Below, in pieces: positions 9,431 to 19,956 of a stretch of DNA of 64,000 nt. The DNA is from Synechococcus sp. BL107 (lineage in GTDB: Bacteria; Cyanobacteriota; Cyanobacteriia; PCC-6307; Cyanobiaceae). The translations under genes were made by a program, and so were the position numbers. The DNA is taken from contig NZ_DS022298.1 of the NCBI RefSeq assembly GCF_000153805.1, positions 858,756 to 922,755 on the forward strand. The letters run 5' to 3'. Position 1 is the stretch's first letter. Every line of letters begins with the position of its first letter. The notes beneath the pieces are model-generated. The model did no database searches. It was not told the DNA's origin and worked only from the letters and a program-made list of their open reading frames with translations.

Positions 9431-10065
9431 GGTGTGCTGACAGGGCGTTGGCTGTCTAGATATGCAAACACACTCTTATCGCCCACATCTGCAGCGGCCT
9501 CCATCCCGAACTTGCGGAGTGCGAGCACCACCATCAGCAGTGCTGCTGTCAGTAGAAGAGCAGCGCATAGGGTCGTATTCATAATGCCCACTAGACGCCC
9601 AAGGAGGGCGATGGGTAGAAGCAGGGTGAGCCCTATCGCTTCGGGTCGTCGGAAGCAGAAAAATTCCTTGAAGCCAATGCCTGCCAAGGCAGCAAACAGG
9701 GGACCGATCGCCAGGATCCATAACGGTTGTGCAACAAGCACGGCGAGGGCTTCATCGGGGCCAGCCCGCGTTAGGAGCAGCCCCCAGCCCAAGCAACCCA
9801 TCAACCAAAACAATTTCAGCGCGTTGTGGAGTGGTCTTACATAGATATGGATCCAGTGCAGTGCTAAGCCGAGCCCGGCCATCAGTGGTAGAAGCCAAAT
9901 CCAGGCCCAGCGATCCCCAAACTGCCACCAGTGCACGAGCGCCGCAGTCATCGCTAGCCCAGCGACAAGAAGTGAGATGCGATAGCGCTGCACCTCCAGC
10001 CGATCTGTTGATGTAATCGTGTAAGGGCCATAAACGCCTTCAAACTGCGGATCACCCGTTGTCAT
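9427..10065 (-). CDS. DUF2301 integral membrane protein
   Basis: A 212-residue membrane protein with about six hydrophobic segments, the first around residues 30-50 (ISLLVAGLAMTAALVHWW) and the last near 170-190 (AALLLTAALLMVVLALR). The N-terminal pattern GVYGPYTIT and the internal GIGFKEFFCF are typical of DUF2301 proteins of cyanobacteria and plastids, whose function is unknown. It is embedded in a minus-strand run and overlaps its neighbours on both sides by 4 bases (GST gene upstream, ABC-F gene downstream). Confidence 0.8.
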   Translation of the reverse strand: MTTGDPQFEGVYGPYTITSTDRLEVQRYRISLLVAGLAMTAALVHWWQFGDRWAWIWLLPLMAGLGLALHWIHIYVRPLHNALKLFWLMGCLGWGLLLTRAGPDEALAVLVAQPLWILAIGPLFAALAGIGFKEFFCFRRPEAIGLTLLLPIALLGRLVGIMNTTLCAALLLTAALLMVVLALRKFGMEAAADVGDKSVFAYLDSQRPVSTP

Positions 10066-11036
10066 GCGTTCGCGATATCACTGGATACAAGTGTGGTCAG
10101 GTCTGGACCAGTGGGGACAATTCCACCAGGATTCAGCGGAAATAACGCTCCGAAGTAGTCATGTCGCCAAGCCTCGGCGTCACAACTTGCTTGGACACCC
10201 GGCTGCCTATATAAACGTCGTCGCCAATCCCAAAGTTTCGGGAACTGCCAGAGAGGACGCTGACTACAACCAAACAAGGGTGCGTAGACCATCTCCCAAC
10301 GAATCAATGTGGGAAATAAACGCACGTCCGCCAAGGTGATTCGATCGCCACAAAGCCAGGGGCCCGATTGCCCCAGGCTTGACTCCACTTGATCGAGGGC
10401 TGCAAATAGTGCGGTTACGGCACGGTTGTATGCCGCTTGGTTGCGGGCAAAGCCGCAGCGGTAAACCCCATCATTCACATTGGGTTGAAGGAGTTCCTGC
10501 CAACGATGAATGCTGTTCTGCAGCTCTGGTGGTGCCAGGTCGGGGGCTTCCGCGTGGGCTGGCCAGCGGTTCAACACCTCTACGAGCTGGGCACTTTCGT
10601 TCCCCAAGATTTTGGGATGGATGGGGTCGATCAGCACTGGAACAGTGGCGCGATGGGAGGGAGGCGCGCCACAGCGTTGATACAGCGCAAGCAAGCTGTT
10701 ACATCCCAACCATGGAGGATTGAGTTGCCACCGTCCTGCCTTGTGATCTGCAGAGGCCGTCAGAAGATTGAGGCTCTGATCAAGCCCTCGCAATTGATGG
10801 ACCAGCCAGGTGCGATGGGCCCATGGACAGCTGCGTCCAACAAGTAAATGGGGGCGTTGGTCTGGTCGGCGGGACTGCAAGTCCAAAGGGTCGGGGACTT
10901 GCGCCTCAAGGTGATCACTTTTGGGTCTGCTGTAGTTCCCGGCGGCATCGGCGGGACCAAGGCCGCCCATGAGCCTTTGCCATTGCCAACGCCAACCTGC
11001 TTTGGCTGCCATCACAACGATGGGTGGAATCGACAT
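10062..11036 (-). CDS. Glutathionyl-hydroquinone reductase-like glutathione transferase
   Basis: Member of the xi-class/ECM4 glutathione transferases, which reduce glutathionyl-hydroquinones using a catalytic Cys. The motif GRSCPWAHRTWLV gives the active Cys in CPWAH. The C-terminal alpha-helical GST domain follows, with the conserved GFARNQAAYNRAVTALFAALD and ITLADVRLFPTLIRW. The frame stays open to 11081, but that would put the start inside an 11-base-arm palindrome. The ATG at 11036 (MSIPPIVV) is chosen as more plausible. First gene of the GST, DUF2301, ABC-F minus-strand run. Confidence 0.85.
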   Translation of the reverse strand: MSIPPIVVMAAKAGWRWQWQRLMGGLGPADAAGNYSRPKSDHLEAQVPDPLDLQSRRPDQRPHLLVGRSCPWAHRTWLVHQLRGLDQSLNLLTASADHKAGRWQLNPPWLGCNSLLALYQRCGAPPSHRATVPVLIDPIHPKILGNESAQLVEVLNRWPAHAEAPDLAPPELQNSIHRWQELLQPNVNDGVYRCGFARNQAAYNRAVTALFAALDQVESSLGQSGPWLCGDRITLADVRLFPTLIRWEMVYAPLFGCSQRPLWQFPKLWDWRRRLYRQPGVQASCDAEAWRHDYFGALFPLNPGGIVPTGPDLTTLVSSDIANA

Positions 11037-11052
11037 GGCTTTTGTCGTCGCA

Positions 11053-11081
11053 ATGGCTGAGGTCGCGGAGACCTCAGCCAT
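11053..11081. promoter_or_regulatory. Perfect palindrome between divergent GST and aspartoacylase genes
   Basis: The 11-base arms atggctgaggt and acctcagccat are exact reverse complements around a 7-base loop. It lies in the gap between two divergent genes and has no T tract on either strand, so an operator or leader hairpin is more likely than a terminator. It also overlaps the extreme upstream part of the open GST frame. Confidence 0.5.
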
Positions 11082-11123
11082 CTTGGCTCCATGCTTCAGT
11101 CAAACAAGATCTGTTTTGAGTTC

Positions 11124-12035
11124 ATGGCTGCCAGCGATGTTCTGGTTGTGGCAGGGACCCACGGCAATGAGCTCAACGCTCCGTGGTTGTTGGAGCAATG
11201 GAATCATCAGCCTGATCTGATCAATTCCGCGGGTCTTTCCATTCAACGGTTGGTGGGTAATCCCCAGGCCCAGGCTGCGATGCGTCGTTACGTCGACCGT
11301 GATCTCAACCGAAGTTTCAGAGCGGATCTGCTTGAGCAGTCGGGTGGAGACTTGGAAATGCGTCGCGCGCGTGAACTGGTTGGGAGGTTTGGGCCAAAGG
11401 GAGACGAGCCCTGCTCCGTCGTGCTCGATTTACACAGCACAACGGCTGCGATGGGGTGTTCTTTAGTGCTTTATGGACGAAGACCTGCTGATTTGGCCTT
11501 GGCAGCCCTTGTTCAATCTGCCTTAGGGCTACCGATTTATTTGCATGAATCAGATTCGGCCCAGACCGGGTTTTTGGTTGAGCGGTGGCCCTGTGGATTG
11601 GTCGTAGAAGTCGGACCTGTTCCCCAGGGAGTTCTTGAAGCACGGATTGTGCGTCAGACGCGCCTTGCAGTGGAGGCTTGTCTAGAGGCGCTTGCAGGTG
11701 TTCGATCAGGAGTGGTGCGTCTTCCCCGACAGGTGGTGTTGCACCGGCACCTTGGTAGCTGTGATGTGCCACGAGGGGAGGCCGATCAGCCCCAAGCCTT
11801 GGTTCACCAACGGCTCCAGGGAAGGGATTGGATTCCCTTAACGCCATCAGATGCGATTTTCGAGGCAGCCGACGGAACAACGCTGGAGTCTCCTCAAATG
11901 GAGCACCAACCCATTCCCGTTTTCATCAATGAAGCGGCCTATGCCGAAAAGCACATTGCTTTTTCTCTAACGCAGAGGGAGGTGTGGGAGATGGAGCCCC
12001 AATGGTTGGAACACCTTGCAAAACTTCTGGGCTGA
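11124..12035 (+). CDS. Aspartoacylase/succinylglutamate desuccinylase-family zinc hydrolase
   Basis: M14-type zinc carboxypeptidase-fold enzyme. Visible are the metal motif [10 protein letters not shown] (His and Glu ligands) near residue 11, substrate-binding VDRDLNRSF near 65, the third ligand in [13 protein letters not shown] near 105, and [12 protein letters not shown], which carries the catalytic Glu region. The pattern matches aspartoacylases, which deacylate N-acetylaspartate or other N-acyl amino acids. The true substrate in cyanobacteria is not settled. The frame opens at 11091, but the ATG at 11124 (MAASDVLVV) gives the usual N-terminus. Confidence 0.87.
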   Translation: MAASDVLVVAGTHGNELNAPWLLEQWNHQPDLINSAGLSIQRLVGNPQAQAAMRRYVDRDLNRSFRADLLEQSGGDLEMRRARELVGRFGPKGDEPCSVVLDLHSTTAAMGCSLVLYGRRPADLALAALVQSALGLPIYLHESDSAQTGFLVERWPCGLVVEVGPVPQGVLEARIVRQTRLAVEACLEALAGVRSGVVRLPRQVVLHRHLGSCDVPRGEADQPQALVHQRLQGRDWIPLTPSDAIFEAADGTTLESPQMEHQPIPVFINEAAYAEKHIAFSLTQREVWEMEPQWLEHLAKLLG

Positions 12036-12049
12036 GACTGATCCCTGAT

Positions 12050-12379
12050 TTACCCGCAAGCCCAAGTTCCCTTGCCTTCCTGGCTGCAGGCCAGGTCACT
12101 GGTTTGTCCATCACCCCAGTACAACCGCAGTCGATCGTCATCGGTACCCAGCCTCAGCGTTAGGGAGCGAATCGGTCCAGCTGGCGTCTTGCTGTCTGCT
12201 GGAGGTGCCGTTCCTTGGAAGTCGTTGAGCTGTCGCTCGAGCTGGTTCAGCCGCAACTCCATGCGCTCAATGGCTGCTTTTGAATTTTGATCGCCTGCTG
12301 ATTTCAACGCTGATGACGAGCATCCCGCCAGAAGAATGGATGCAGCTAACAGCCAGTTGAGATGTGAGGGCCGACCCAT
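12050..12379 (-). CDS. Small lipoprotein with coiled-coil segment
   Basis: A 109-residue hypothetical protein. Residues 1-20 form a signal peptide with lipobox LLAGC, so it is predicted to be membrane-anchored. A short coiled coil follows (AAIERMELRLNQLERQLNDF) and then a small C-terminal beta-rich part with a Cys pair (LACSQEGKGTWACG). The ATG at 12379 gives the cleanest signal peptide. Convergent with the aspartoacylase gene; function unknown. Confidence 0.65.
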   Translation of the reverse strand: MGRPSHLNWLLAASILLAGCSSSALKSAGDQNSKAAIERMELRLNQLERQLNDFQGTAPPADSKTPAGPIRSLTLRLGTDDDRLRLYWGDGQTSDLACSQEGKGTWACG

Positions 12380-12549
12380 GGCAATGCTCAGTATTGGTCT
12401 TGGCTTTTCAGGGGAGGTCAGCAGTTGACCAGCCTTTCGCTCCAATACACAGTGGCTCCTTCTGCCTCAAGCTGATTCCGGCGATGACGCGCCGAGGACA
12501 GAGGAACAGTCTCTTCGAGGCGTTGTCCTGCAAGGAGCCAGCGGATTAA

Positions 12550-12735
12550 AACCAAAATGAAAGCTCGTTTCTGAAATCTTAAATCTTTCTGTGCACTCCA
12601 GGCATAGCAACAGGTCTCAACATTGGCTGGCGCAATGTCCGAACACAGAACTCAATATTGCTTTACATTGGGTGAAGGCAGGGATTCCTGTCCCTTCCAT
12701 AAACCGTCCCCTCGGGGGCATTTCTTTCCGTTCTC
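12550..12735 (+). promoter_or_regulatory. psbA copy 1 promoter and 5' leader
   Basis: The 290-bp gap upstream of psbA copy 1 contains a TTACAT box at 12663-12668, 73 bases before the ATG. The second psbA copy has the same box at 16102, 76 bases before its ATG, although the surrounding DNA differs; I take it as a candidate -10 element. A short C/G hairpin (cccctcgggg) lies at about 12708-12718 in the leader. No matching -35 is clear. Confidence 0.4.
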
Positions 12736-13815
12736 ATGACCACCACCATCCAGCAGCGCTCCGGCGCTTCTAGCTGGCAGTCCTTCTGCGAGTGGGTCAC
12801 CTCCACCAACAACCGTCTGTATGTCGGTTGGTTCGGTGTGCTGATGATCCCAACTCTGTTGGCTGCCACCATCTGCTTCGTCATCGCTTTCGTCGCCGCT
12901 CCTCCGGTTGACATCGATGGCATCCGCGAGCCTGTCGCTGGCTCCTTGATGTACGGCAACAACATCATCTCTGGTGCTGTTGTTCCTTCCAGCAACGCCA
13001 TCGGCCTGCACTTCTATCCCATCTGGGAAGCAGCTTCACTCGACGAGTGGCTGTACAACGGCGGTCCTTTCCAGCTCGTCGTTTTCCACTTCCTCATCGG
13101 CATCTACGCCTACATGGGTCGTGAGTGGGAACTCTCTTACCGCTTGGGCATGCGCCCTTGGATCTGTGTTGCCTACAGCGCACCTGTCGCTGCTGCATCT
13201 GCAGTCTTCCTCGTCTACCCCTTCGGTCAGGGTTCGTTCTCTGATGCAATGCCCCTGGGCATCTCTGGAACCTTCAACTACATGTTGGTGTTCCAGGCTG
13301 AGCACAACATCCTGATGCACCCCTTCCACATGCTGGGTGTTGCAGGCGTCTTCGGCGGCAGCTTGTTCTCCGCCATGCACGGCTCACTGGTGACCTCCTC
13401 CTTGGTGCGTGAAACCACCGAAAGCGAGTCCCAGAACTACGGCTACAAATTCGGCCAAGAAGAAGAGACGTACAACATCGTGGCTGCTCACGGCTACTTC
13501 GGTCGCCTGATCTTCCAATACGCCTCCTTCAACAACAGCCGTAGCCTCCACTTCTTCCTGGCTGCCTGGCCTGTTGTCGGCATCTGGTTCACCGCCCTTG
13601 GCGTGTCAACCATGGCCTTCAACCTCAACGGCTTCAACTTCAACCAGTCCATCCTTGATGGTCAGGGCCGCGTCCTGAACACCTGGGCCGACGTGTTGAA
13701 CCGTGCAGGCCTCGGCATGGAAGTCATGCACGAGCGCAACGCTCACAACTTCCCCCTCGACCTGGCAGCTGCTGAGTCCACTCCTGTGGCACTCCAAGCA
13801 CCTGCAATCGGTTGA
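12736..13815 (+). CDS. psbA: Photosystem II D1 protein, high-light (Glu130) form, copy 1
   Basis: D1 is the reaction-centre subunit that binds the special-pair chlorophylls, pheophytin, QB and the Mn4CaO5 cluster, and it is replaced continually under light. The 359 residues show Tyr161 (redox-active TyrZ), Asp170 (Mn ligand) and the C-terminal extension after DLA344, which CtpA removes. Residue 130 is Glu (YMGREWE), the form called D1:2 or high-light D1 in cyanobacteria, which accelerates charge separation and lowers photodamage. The codon choice is strongly biased, as in highly expressed genes. A strong terminator follows. Confidence 0.98.
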
Positions 13816-13874
13816 TCTGGAATCAACCTGTTCCTTCTGGAACAGACAAAACGATTCAGATCAACTGAATCGCA

Positions 13875-13905
13875 AAGCCCCCGCCTCACAGCGGGGGCTT
13901 TTTGT
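13875..13905 (+). terminator. psbA copy 1 terminator
   Basis: A 10-base perfect stem (aagcccccgc and gcgggggctt) with a 6-base loop, followed by a run of T. A strong Rho-independent terminator 60 bp after the psbA stop codon. Confidence 0.95.
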
Positions 13906-13969
13906 TGACGCTTACTTGATCTCAATCGACACTCACTTCAAGGTGACGTCGATCAGCTTGATCAATTAG

Positions 13970-14851
13970 TTAGCCAAGTTCTAGACACGCCAATCCATAA
14001 ACATCTTTCGTTAGGACTGCTTCATGGGACCCCTTGTACATCCGTGTTGTTGCTGAAATCTCACGAAAACCGAGGGAAGACAAAAGTGACTGTGCACTGC
14101 TATTGCGCTGAGGAGAATCAATCAAAATTACGCCTTCATGCTCAGCAAACAAATTCCTAATCAAAACCTCGGCCAACATTGGTGAGTCAGCCAGAATGGG
14201 GCCGATTCGCCAGCCTTCTCCTGCAGGCAGAAGACATGGTCGTATACGAGCAAAGCCATGGCAGCAATTGGATTTGTCGATTAAGGCAATCACTTTGCCT
14301 GTTTGATGCTCAAGCCATTGAGATAGAAAGTGTGGCCGTGCAATTAATTCACGCTCAGAATCATATTTTTTAATGGCTTCTAATGGGATTTTAGAGCCAG
14401 TTACAACGGTCAAGTTTTGCGGGTAGAGCTCATGCTGTGCTGGAACATCTTCGTCTGGGTTGAATAATTGCCAACGGATTGTTTTAGATGATGGCTTGAA
14501 GCCCCATTCTGCGTAATTAGTAATTAAATTGGGAGCTGCTTCTAAGCCAATACATTTCACGTCTTGAAGATGTAGTAAAGCTTGTTCCCAGAGCTTATGT
14601 CCATACCCATGTCCCCTGTATTCGGGCCTAACAATATACAAGCCTATGAATCCATAAATATTGTTGTATTTAATGCCAGCAATGCATCCAACCGGAGTCG
14701 AATCAAGCCAGCCCACCCAAACACCTTGTTTGTCTGTATTCCTATAGATATCAACATCACCAAATCCAGGTGCAAACTCTTCGCTTCTTGCCCAGCGAAC
14801 AATTGCTGGAATATCAGAAGCCCGAGCAGGTCGAATGATTAGTTCAGGCAT
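13970..14851 (-). CDS. GNAT acetyltransferase with a second C-terminal acetyltransferase-like domain
   Basis: 293 residues. The N-terminal GNAT domain starts IIRPARASDIPAIVRWAR and carries the acetyl-CoA loop VRPEYRGHGYGHKLWEQAL near residue 80. The C-terminal half (from about residue 150) resembles the second domain found in YitI-like proteins, with QSLLSSLGFREISATTRMYKG near the end. The acceptor is unknown. It starts 10 bp after the gap gene and is surely co-transcribed with it. The pair lies between the two psbA copies on the opposite strand and looks more A/T-rich than the genes outside, suggesting it arrived as a cassette. Confidence 0.8.
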   Translation of the reverse strand: MPELIIRPARASDIPAIVRWARSEEFAPGFGDVDIYRNTDKQGVWVGWLDSTPVGCIAGIKYNNIYGFIGLYIVRPEYRGHGYGHKLWEQALLHLQDVKCIGLEAAPNLITNYAEWGFKPSSKTIRWQLFNPDEDVPAQHELYPQNLTVVTGSKIPLEAIKKYDSERELIARPHFLSQWLEHQTGKVIALIDKSNCCHGFARIRPCLLPAGEGWRIGPILADSPMLAEVLIRNLFAEHEGVILIDSPQRNSSAQSLLSSLGFREISATTRMYKGSHEAVLTKDVYGLACLELG

Positions 14852-14861
14852 GCAATCGCCT

Positions 14862-15905
<1,044 letters not shown>

Positions 15906-16101
15906 TTATAGGGGGAATGCATTCATCCAACCCGGCCCTTTGGGCGTATGCACACTGTCGACACCGTGTTGATGGCCGTTACCTGCACCGAAACCTCCCC
16001 AGCAATAGCGATCTGCGAGGAACGGGGCGGTGATCAGCGGAGCTGATGGGAGCGATCAGAAAGGCTCAGCGGCCAATCGGTGACGGCTTCGCAAACTTCC
16101 G

Positions 16102-16177
16102 TTACATTTCGCAAGTCGGTTCTCCGACCTTTCTTATTCGCCGCCGGGTTTCGACCCACAGGCTGTTTTCCGTTCTC
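16102..16177 (+). promoter_or_regulatory. psbA copy 2 promoter box and 5' leader
   Basis: TTACAT at 16102-16107 lies 76 bases before the ATG, the same position as in copy 1. The rest of the leader differs completely until 11 bases before the start codon, so the two identical proteins are expected to be expressed from differently regulated transcripts. Inferred from position only. Confidence 0.4.
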
Positions 16178-17257
16178 ATGACCACCACCATCCAGCAGCG
16201 CTCCGGCGCTTCTAGCTGGCAGTCCTTCTGCGAGTGGGTCACCTCCACCAACAACCGTCTGTATGTCGGTTGGTTCGGTGTGCTGATGATCCCAACTCTG
16301 TTGGCTGCCACCATCTGCTTCGTCATCGCTTTCGTCGCCGCTCCTCCGGTTGACATCGATGGCATCCGCGAGCCTGTCGCTGGCTCCTTGATGTACGGCA
16401 ACAACATCATCTCTGGTGCTGTTGTTCCTTCCAGCAACGCCATCGGCCTGCACTTCTATCCCATCTGGGAAGCAGCTTCACTCGACGAGTGGCTGTACAA
16501 CGGCGGTCCTTTCCAGCTCGTCGTTTTCCACTTCCTCATCGGCATCTACGCCTACATGGGTCGTGAGTGGGAACTCTCTTACCGCTTGGGCATGCGCCCT
16601 TGGATCTGTGTTGCCTACAGCGCACCTGTCGCTGCTGCATCTGCAGTCTTCCTCGTCTACCCCTTCGGTCAGGGTTCGTTCTCTGATGCAATGCCCCTGG
16701 GCATCTCTGGAACCTTCAACTACATGTTGGTGTTCCAGGCTGAGCACAACATCCTGATGCACCCCTTCCACATGCTGGGTGTTGCAGGCGTCTTCGGCGG
16801 CAGCTTGTTCTCCGCCATGCACGGCTCACTGGTGACCTCCTCCTTGGTGCGTGAAACCACCGAAAGCGAGTCCCAGAACTACGGCTACAAATTCGGCCAA
16901 GAAGAAGAGACGTACAACATCGTGGCTGCTCACGGCTACTTCGGTCGCCTGATCTTCCAATACGCCTCCTTCAACAACAGCCGTAGCCTCCACTTCTTCC
17001 TGGCTGCCTGGCCTGTTGTCGGCATCTGGTTCACCGCCCTTGGCGTGTCAACCATGGCCTTCAACCTCAACGGCTTCAACTTCAACCAGTCCATCCTTGA
17101 TGGTCAGGGCCGCGTCCTGAACACCTGGGCCGACGTGTTGAACCGTGCAGGCCTCGGCATGGAAGTCATGCACGAGCGCAACGCTCACAACTTCCCCCTC
17201 GACCTGGCAGCTGCTGAGTCCACTCCTGTGGCACTCCAAGCACCTGCAATCGGTTGA
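16178..17257 (+). CDS. psbA: Photosystem II D1 protein, high-light (Glu130) form, copy 2
   Basis: Encodes the same 359 residues as copy 1, including Glu130, Tyr161, Asp170 and the cleavable tail after Ala344. The reading frame is open upstream to 16046, but the ATG at 16178 is the D1 start, as shown by identity with copy 1. Both copies therefore encode the high-light isoform, and no Gln130 (low-light D1:1) gene is present in this window. The duplication is probably for dosage or differential control under light stress. Confidence 0.98.
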
Positions 17258-17316
17258 TCTGGAATCAACCTGTTCCTTCTGGAACAGACAAAACGATTCA
17301 GATCAACTGAATCGCA

Positions 17317-17347
17317 AAGCCCCCGCCTCACAGCGGGGGCTTTTTGT
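17317..17347 (+). terminator. psbA copy 2 terminator
   Basis: Same hairpin and T run as after copy 1, as part of the duplicated unit. Confidence 0.95.
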
Positions 17348-17442
17348 TGACGCTTACTTGATCTCAATCGACAGCCTTTGGTCTCATCAAAACGGGCATT
17401 GGAGTTGGATACGAAGCTTGCCTGCACCTAGCTCCTGTTGTT

Positions 17443-18288
17443 TTGAATCAGCCTTTGGATCCTGAGTCGTCTTCGCAACTCCAACAGCTTTGTTTAGCCG
17501 TTGTTGGTCATATCGAATGGGTTGATTTTCTTGCCGTGGATCGATGGCCTCAACCGGGCTTGATTAGTCATGCCAAACAGCGGCTTGAGGAGCCGGCGGG
17601 TGCTGGGGCCGTGATTGCTGTCCAGTTGGCACAACTGGTGGATCGGCCTGTGCATTTTTTTACGGCCTTGGGCCGCGATTCCGTTGGAGAAGCCTGTGTT
17701 CAGCGTCTTCAGGATCGCGGTGTTGCGGTTCATGTGGCGTGGCGCGATGCCCCCACCCGTCGTGGCATCAGCCTGGTGGATGGCGGAGGAGATCGAGGGA
17801 TCACGGTGATTGGTGATCGTCTGACTCCAGTTTTGAGCGATCCCTTGCCTTGGGATGTTTTGCATCAATGTGACGGAGCTTTCATCACGGCAGCTGATGC
17901 TGCTTTAGTCCAGGCTGCCAGAGCTGTTCCCGTCTTGGCAGCAACGCCAAGGGTTGGCCTAGCGGTGTTGAATTCGGCCGCTGTCCAAATCGATGCCTTA
18001 ATTGGCAGCGGTCTTGATCCGGCAGAGATTGTTGCACCAGGAGCGCTTACACCTCTCCCAGGAGTTCAGATTTCTACGGAAGGTGCAGCGGGAGGGGTAA
18101 TCAGTACCGGTGACCGCTTTAGCGCCAGTGTGTTGCCGGCCCCATTGATCGAAACCTATGGGTGTGGAGATAGTTTTGCTGCGGGGGTCTTGGCTGGTCT
18201 CGCGGCCCAGTGGCCGTTGGAGAGGGCCATTCAGCTGGGATGTCAGCTTGGCGCAGCATGTGCAAGCCGTTTTGGACCCTATGAATGA
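17443..18288 (+). CDS. PfkB-family carbohydrate/nucleoside kinase
   Basis: Ribokinase-fold kinase of about 280 residues. The N-terminus CLAVVGHIEWVDFLAVDRW and the Gly-rich segment GAGAVIAVQLAQL are typical. The C-terminal PfkB signature ETYGCGDSFAAGVLAGLA carries the catalytic Asp and the anion hole. The substrate (sugar, nucleoside or other) cannot be assigned. The frame begins at a TTG at 17443, directly downstream of the psbA copy 2 terminator, and no better start is visible, so the first residues are uncertain. Confidence 0.8.
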   Translation: MNQPLDPESSSQLQQLCLAVVGHIEWVDFLAVDRWPQPGLISHAKQRLEEPAGAGAVIAVQLAQLVDRPVHFFTALGRDSVGEACVQRLQDRGVAVHVAWRDAPTRRGISLVDGGGDRGITVIGDRLTPVLSDPLPWDVLHQCDGAFITAADAALVQAARAVPVLAATPRVGLAVLNSAAVQIDALIGSGLDPAEIVAPGALTPLPGVQISTEGAAGGVISTGDRFSASVLPAPLIETYGCGDSFAAGVLAGLAAQWPLERAIQLGCQLGAACASRFGPYE

Positions 18289-18358
18289 AACTCAGACGTG
18301 TGTTGTCGTTTTGTTTGAAGTATTGCTATTAATCAAGCGAGCTCCTTAAACAAAACGA

Positions 18359-18565
18359 ATGACGTTCGGCGACATTTTTCGCGTCATTATTGCGCTATTT
18401 ATTCCGCCGCTGGGGGTTTTTACCCAAGTTGGGCTGGGGAGAGCCTTTTGGATCAATCTACTGATCTATTTATTTGCAGTCGGTGGGTTTGGCTTTCCTG
18501 TGTTATTCGGGATGTGGCCAGCAGCTATGATTCATGCTTTGTTCATTATTCTCACGCGTAAATAG
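18359..18565 (+). CDS. Pmp3/YqaE (UPF0057) small membrane protein
   Basis: A 68-residue protein with two hydrophobic helices (VIIALFIPPLGVFTQVGLG and INLLIYLFAVGGFGFPVLFG) matching the Pmp3/YqaE family, including the IPPLGVF motif after helix 1. These proteolipids affect membrane potential and salt tolerance. It lies 70 bp after the PfkB gene on the same strand. Confidence 0.85.
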   Translation: MTFGDIFRVIIALFIPPLGVFTQVGLGRAFWINLLIYLFAVGGFGFPVLFGMWPAAMIHALFIILTRK

Positions 18566-18723
18566 GTTTAAATATCTGTTATTTGTGCGGAGATGGGCTT
18601 GATTGGGGAGAGAGATACTTTATTGATTGAGCCTGATCGGGTTATCGTAGTCTTGATAATAGCTTTGTGGAGTGAAGTCAGGCTGAAATATTTTTTCGGT
18701 GTGCAGAAGATTTCTAGGTTAAA

Positions 18724-19944
18724 CTATTGATTACTAATGTTTAGGGATTCAGGTTCGATATCAGCATCAATTTCGATTTTGCCTTCTCCTTTTTTGTCTG
18801 GGTCTGGTGGCGATGGTTTTTGAATCATTTCTTGCCCCAAGATTCGCTCAAGATTAAATTTGGTTGGCTCTGAAGTAACGTCATTACCCGATACAACGGT
18901 CATGTTAATTCGTTGAACTTCCATCTGTAATTGAAGGCCAGGAAATTCCCTTTCCATTCTTTCATTAATGCGATCCTGGATGTATTGCACTTGCATGTAG
19001 CTCGGAGTTGTTGGGTCTGTGACCCGCACTACCACCTGCAGTTGAGGAGAGCGATGTCGTTCCCAATAATCTGGCCAGTCGAATGAAATACTGGCAACAT
19101 CTAATGATTTGTTGTTTCCAAAAGTGGTCGTTTGACGTTTTAGATAGGATCTGATTCCGCCTTCAATACGTTCTTTCGCATCTTCGATTTTCACTGCGTA
19201 TACGTGTCGTTTCAGGCGTCCGTAAAGCTTGTCGCCGACGGCAAAAGCTAAAATGAGTGCAATCAGTAGTGGTAAACGTGAACGATTTTGTGTTCGAAGT
19301 TTTTGCCTGAAGTAAGGCTCACGTGTTGCAAGAATAGTGATCCCGCCGATTAAAATTCCTAATAAGTTGGCGGAAAATAACAAACCTGCTCCCTGGGCAT
19401 CGTCCAATTCACCAGCGGCGAGCATGATTCCCATCACGCAAACTGGAGGTACGAGGGCTACCGCAATCGCTGTGCCGGCCATCGAACTCACTGCTCCAGG
19501 GTTCACCTTGGCGTAGGTAGCGATGGCTCCAGCGGCGAGGGCAATGCCGAGATCCAGAAGATTGGGTTGCAGGCGAGCTGTGATTTCGTCTGGAACAACC
19601 ATTAATAGATTCATGTTTCCGGCCACTAGGCCGAGTCCCATCGACAACAAAGTCGTAATTGTCACGCCGATAGAAAGGGTGAGCAATGCGCGTAACAACA
19701 GCTTTTTGTCGCCAATCAAGCTCCCGAACACCAGGGCTCGCAGGGGAAGAATCCACGGGGCCACAACCATCGCACCGATCACAACGGCAGCGTTGTTGGC
19801 GAGGAGTCCTAGGGTTGCGATCAGGCTGGCGCCAATCGTTAGTACTACATAGGACTCGTCAACAGCTTCATCTCCGTCGTAGCTGCGGCGCAACTTGTCG
19901 AGGCGTTCGCCTTCTTCAAGAAGCTGCTCTTGACTCGCTATCAA
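18724..19944 (-). CDS. DUF389 membrane protein
   Basis: A 406-residue integral membrane protein of the DUF389/TIGR00341 family, function unknown. The N-terminal segment YVVLTIGASLIATLGLL and the following NNAAVVIGAMVVAPWILPL are the family signature. About six membrane helices occupy residues 30-230, and a soluble C-terminal domain of about 170 residues follows, ending in an acidic tail. The downstream region to the prior gene is A/T-rich. It sits 12 bp after the SPFH gene on the same strand, so they are probably one transcript. Confidence 0.8.
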   Translation of the reverse strand: MIASQEQLLEEGERLDKLRRSYDGDEAVDESYVVLTIGASLIATLGLLANNAAVVIGAMVVAPWILPLRALVFGSLIGDKKLLLRALLTLSIGVTITTLLSMGLGLVAGNMNLLMVVPDEITARLQPNLLDLGIALAAGAIATYAKVNPGAVSSMAGTAIAVALVPPVCVMGIMLAAGELDDAQGAGLLFSANLLGILIGGITILATREPYFRQKLRTQNRSRLPLLIALILAFAVGDKLYGRLKRHVYAVKIEDAKERIEGGIRSYLKRQTTTFGNNKSLDVASISFDWPDYWERHRSPQLQVVVRVTDPTTPSYMQVQYIQDRINERMEREFPGLQLQMEVQRINMTVVSGNDVTSEPTKFNLERILGQEMIQKPSPPDPDKKGEGKIEIDADIEPESLNISNQ

Positions 19945-19956
19945 GGATTAAATGGC

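Larger units (their letters stand above)
12725..13931. repeat. Long direct repeat, copy 1 (psbA unit)
   Basis: About 1,207 bases, from the last 11 bases before the ATG to just past the terminator, recur at 16167-17373 in the same orientation. I find no difference by eye, and every alternative reading frame inside the unit translates identically in both copies, which supports near-complete nucleotide identity. The flanks diverge abruptly at both ends. Confidence 0.9.
16167..17373. repeat. Long direct repeat, copy 2 (psbA unit)
   Basis: Second copy of the 1.2-kb psbA unit, offset 3,442 bases from copy 1, with the same boundaries: it starts at tttccgttctc before the ATG and ends at ctcaatcgaca after the terminator. 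Recombination between the copies would delete the enclosed gap and GNAT genes; gene conversion would keep the copies identical. Confidence 0.9.

Noticed and set aside
16046-16177. N-terminal extension of psbA copy 2
   Set aside because: Open by chance; the D1 N-terminus is fixed by identity with copy 1 and the family.
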